Shown here in pieces: positions 62,092-64,000 of a stretch of 64,000 nt of DNA. Each line of letters opens with the position of its first letter. Positions within the stretch are counted from its first letter, which is position 1. Made by a program: the position numbers and the translations under genes. The DNA comes from Henckelia pumila. Its lineage: Eukaryota; Streptophyta; Magnoliopsida; Lamiales; Gesneriaceae. Below the pieces are notes generated by a model. The model searched no databases and had not been told where the DNA came from. It saw nothing but the letters and a program-made list of their open reading frames with translations. Location: NCBI RefSeq assembly GCF_033568475.1, contig NC_133123.1:2356001-2420000 (forward strand), in the 5' to 3' direction.

Positions 62092-63545
62092 TTCTCAGTT
62101 CTTAACTTACTAATTTCTGCCTCTAGAACTCTACAGCTACTCTTTCTATCACAGTTGAGCTTACTGTTTTGTTCCTTCAAGATTCTGTTTTTATTCTTAA
62201 CTTCATCGAATCTCAGATAAAGTTTGGGATATTCTTTTACCATGTCATGTAATGCATCAAATAAATCACTACGTGTAAAGTCCTCATAGTAAAAATCAAA
62301 TACCTCCTTGTTGTTGGTTTCTGACTCATCATCAGCCATAAGACATTGGACTTGGTCATCTTCACTCTTGCTTGATTGAGAATTAAAATATCAAGATTCA
62401 GAGCTAGAATCTACCCATTTGGCTCTACTTGTTTCTGATATCATAGTCTTTTTGTCTCTTCTAGATTTCTTGTCATTTTTTGGATACTTTTTCTGATTCT
62501 TGGACTCTTCCTTATTTGATTTGGGACATTCAACAATAAAGTGACCAGCTTTGCCACCATTAAAGCATGCTAGATCTTCAGTAGATAATTCTTTCTTGCG
62601 ATTTATATTCTAGTATGCTCATTGATTGGTCTTCATGAATCTGAAGAACTTCTTGATGAACAATGACATTTCTTCATTGGTGATCTGTTCGAATTCATAT
62701 GTAGTTAGATCTGCAAACAAATCAAACCCTTTTAATTTGTTCATATTTTTTGCTTCTCGCATGGATACAATTTTGACGTCATGCGATCTAATGCTTTAAA
62801 AATGGTGGGCAGTAGGCAGGTGGTCACCCACCGCCTAGCGCCTAGACATTTAGGCGCCTAGGCAGTTTTTTAATTTTTAGGCTAAATATCTTATTATTTT
62901 AGTTTGATCCATCTTAATATTTTTCTAATAATTCTTATTTATTGAATTCACTGCTTAAGTGATTTTTTAGTCTAAATATCTAATTATTCTTGTTCATATT
63001 ATTATATCTCCAATAATTCATCTTTATCGAATTCAAACTTGAAATACGTGAAATATTTCTTATCTTTATCCGCTACAAATTGATAGAAAAATATGTTAAA
63101 TAATCTTTTTTATATAAATTAAAATAAAAAATAAAAAATTTATATATATGTTAGTCTAGGCGGTCTCCTAGGTGGATTTTGAGGCGATTTGATGGCCTAG
63201 ACGACAATTAATATAATAACACTCATAAGCTTCAACTGTCTAAAATCGGGTCGATGGACAATCGCCTAGCGCTGCGCGCCCTTTAGAATACTGGTGCTAT
63301 CATCATCTTGAGAGTCATTTCACAATTGTTGTATTCTTTTCCAAGAGCTATAAGTTCATTTACATGGCTGTTAAATATTTCTTCAAAATATGTCATAGCT
63401 TCTCCAGCTTTCTTCTTAATACTTTCAAACTTTTTCACATGAACTAAAAGTTTCTTTTCTTTGGTTTGCTCGTTTTCTTTTTCACAATTGAATCAGTTTT
63501 TCCCTTATTTATCTGGTTGTGCTGAACATCTTTATTTTGCTAGTC
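62092..63545 (-). mobile_element. Ty1/copia gag fossil with nested insertions
   Basis: On the minus strand, pieces of a copia-type gag are recognisable: a UBN2-like region at about 63300-63480, a CCHC zinc-knuckle-like region at about 62520-62565, and an acidic and coiled segment at about 62100-62340. The element is broken and lacks its pol region and LTRs in this window. It is interrupted by a GCCTAGGCGCC-rich repeat (about 62783-63290), and the Cassandra element lies at its 3' side. It appears old. Confidence 0.6.
62783..63290. mobile_element. Repeat with GCCTAGGCGCC-rich ends inside the copia fossil
   Basis: About 500 bases with GC-rich ends (CCGCCTAGCGCCTAGACATT on the left, GGCGGTCTCCTAGG and CGCCTAGCGCTGCGCG on the right) around an AT-rich core. 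This composition is familiar from plant non-autonomous DNA elements, probably hAT-like. Exact borders and target duplication could not be set. Confidence 0.45.
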
Positions 63546-63551
63546 CAAGGT

Positions 63552-64000
63552 TAGGGATGTAAACGAACCGAATGGTTCGCGACCTATTCGAAGCTCAGCT
63601 CGATAGAAAGCTCGTTCGAGCTTGTTTGGTAAGCTTATCGAGCCGAACCCAATCTTGATTTTGAGCTATACAATTTTGACGAGTCGAGCTTGAGCTTAAG
63701 GATGTTCGGCTCGTGAGCTCGCGAACATGTTTGTTAATAGGCTCGGGAGTCCAAGCTCGGGCTCGGCTCGTTTAGGAGGATTGCTTGTACGGGTTCAAGC
63801 TTGGCTCGTTCAGGAGGTTTGCGATCTCTAGCTCGGGTTTGGCTCGTTTAAGAGGCTCGCGAATATGTTTATTTAATTTATGTGGCTTTATCTAGTTTGT
63901 GTTTGAGTGGACAAATAATAAAATATTAATATTGATGCAAATGACATGATTGGAACGTAATACTTTGTTGAAATAAAGATGAATTTACAATAAATAGGAT
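63552..64000. mobile_element. Start of a hAT-like repeat, cut by the window edge
   Basis: TAGGGATGTAAACGAACCGAA begins a region rich in GCTCG and GAGCTTG motifs (ACGAGCCGAGCTTGAGC-type), a common plant repeat with TAGGGGTGTAAACGAGCC termini. The other end is outside the window. Confidence 0.45.

Overview
The window is nuclear DNA from a flowering plant, most likely a eudicot. It is very AT-rich between genes. Genes are split by short GT-AG introns, and the proteins belong to plant families (NAC, MYB-CC/APL, DUF620, plant organic cation transporter, NUA/TPR nucleoporin). Repeats are of plant type: Au-like SINE, Stowaway, hAT and MULE MITEs, Helitrons, an L1-type LINE and a Cassandra TRIM.

Layout. 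1-7.2 kb: gene-free, with a Stowaway-like MITE, Helitron-like pieces and a 636-bp tandem duplication. 7.2-9.5 kb (+): two-exon A1 aspartic protease. 9.5-12.4 kb: intergenic, with a tRNA-derived SINE (perfect 16-bp target duplication) and a short non-autonomous Helitron. 12.4-29.6 kb (-): one 34-exon gene for the nuclear-basket protein NUA/TPR, reconstructed here as 2,044 aa, with two GC-AG introns and an antisense 5'-truncated LINE in one intron. 32.6-33.7 kb (-): two-exon gene for a 126-aa single-pass membrane protein. 35.4-36.9 kb (+): four-exon NAC factor of the NAC020/NAC057 type. 37.5-39.0 kb: AT-rich element with inverted termini. 39.7-41.3 kb (-): intronless organic cation/carnitine transporter. 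47.0-49.2 kb (+): three-exon DUF620 protein. 52.9-54.6 kb (-): six-exon APL (MYB-CC phloem-identity factor). 54.6-64 kb: repeat graveyard with satellite-like duplications, an Au-like SINE, a MITE, an F-box/LINE chimera, a nuclear copy of mitochondrial nad5, and an old Ty1/copia gag fossil carrying a Cassandra TRIM and another element.

The order NUA - small protein - OCT - DUF620 - APL resembles, from memory, the Arabidopsis chromosome 1 interval between NUA (AT1G79280) and APL (AT1G79430). The window therefore looks like a conserved syntenic block expanded by transposons. A NAC020-type gene and APL, both of families with phloem roles, lie 16 kb apart. I see no operon-like or defence system. 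The main surprises are the chimeric and organellar debris at the right end and several elements with perfect target-site duplications.
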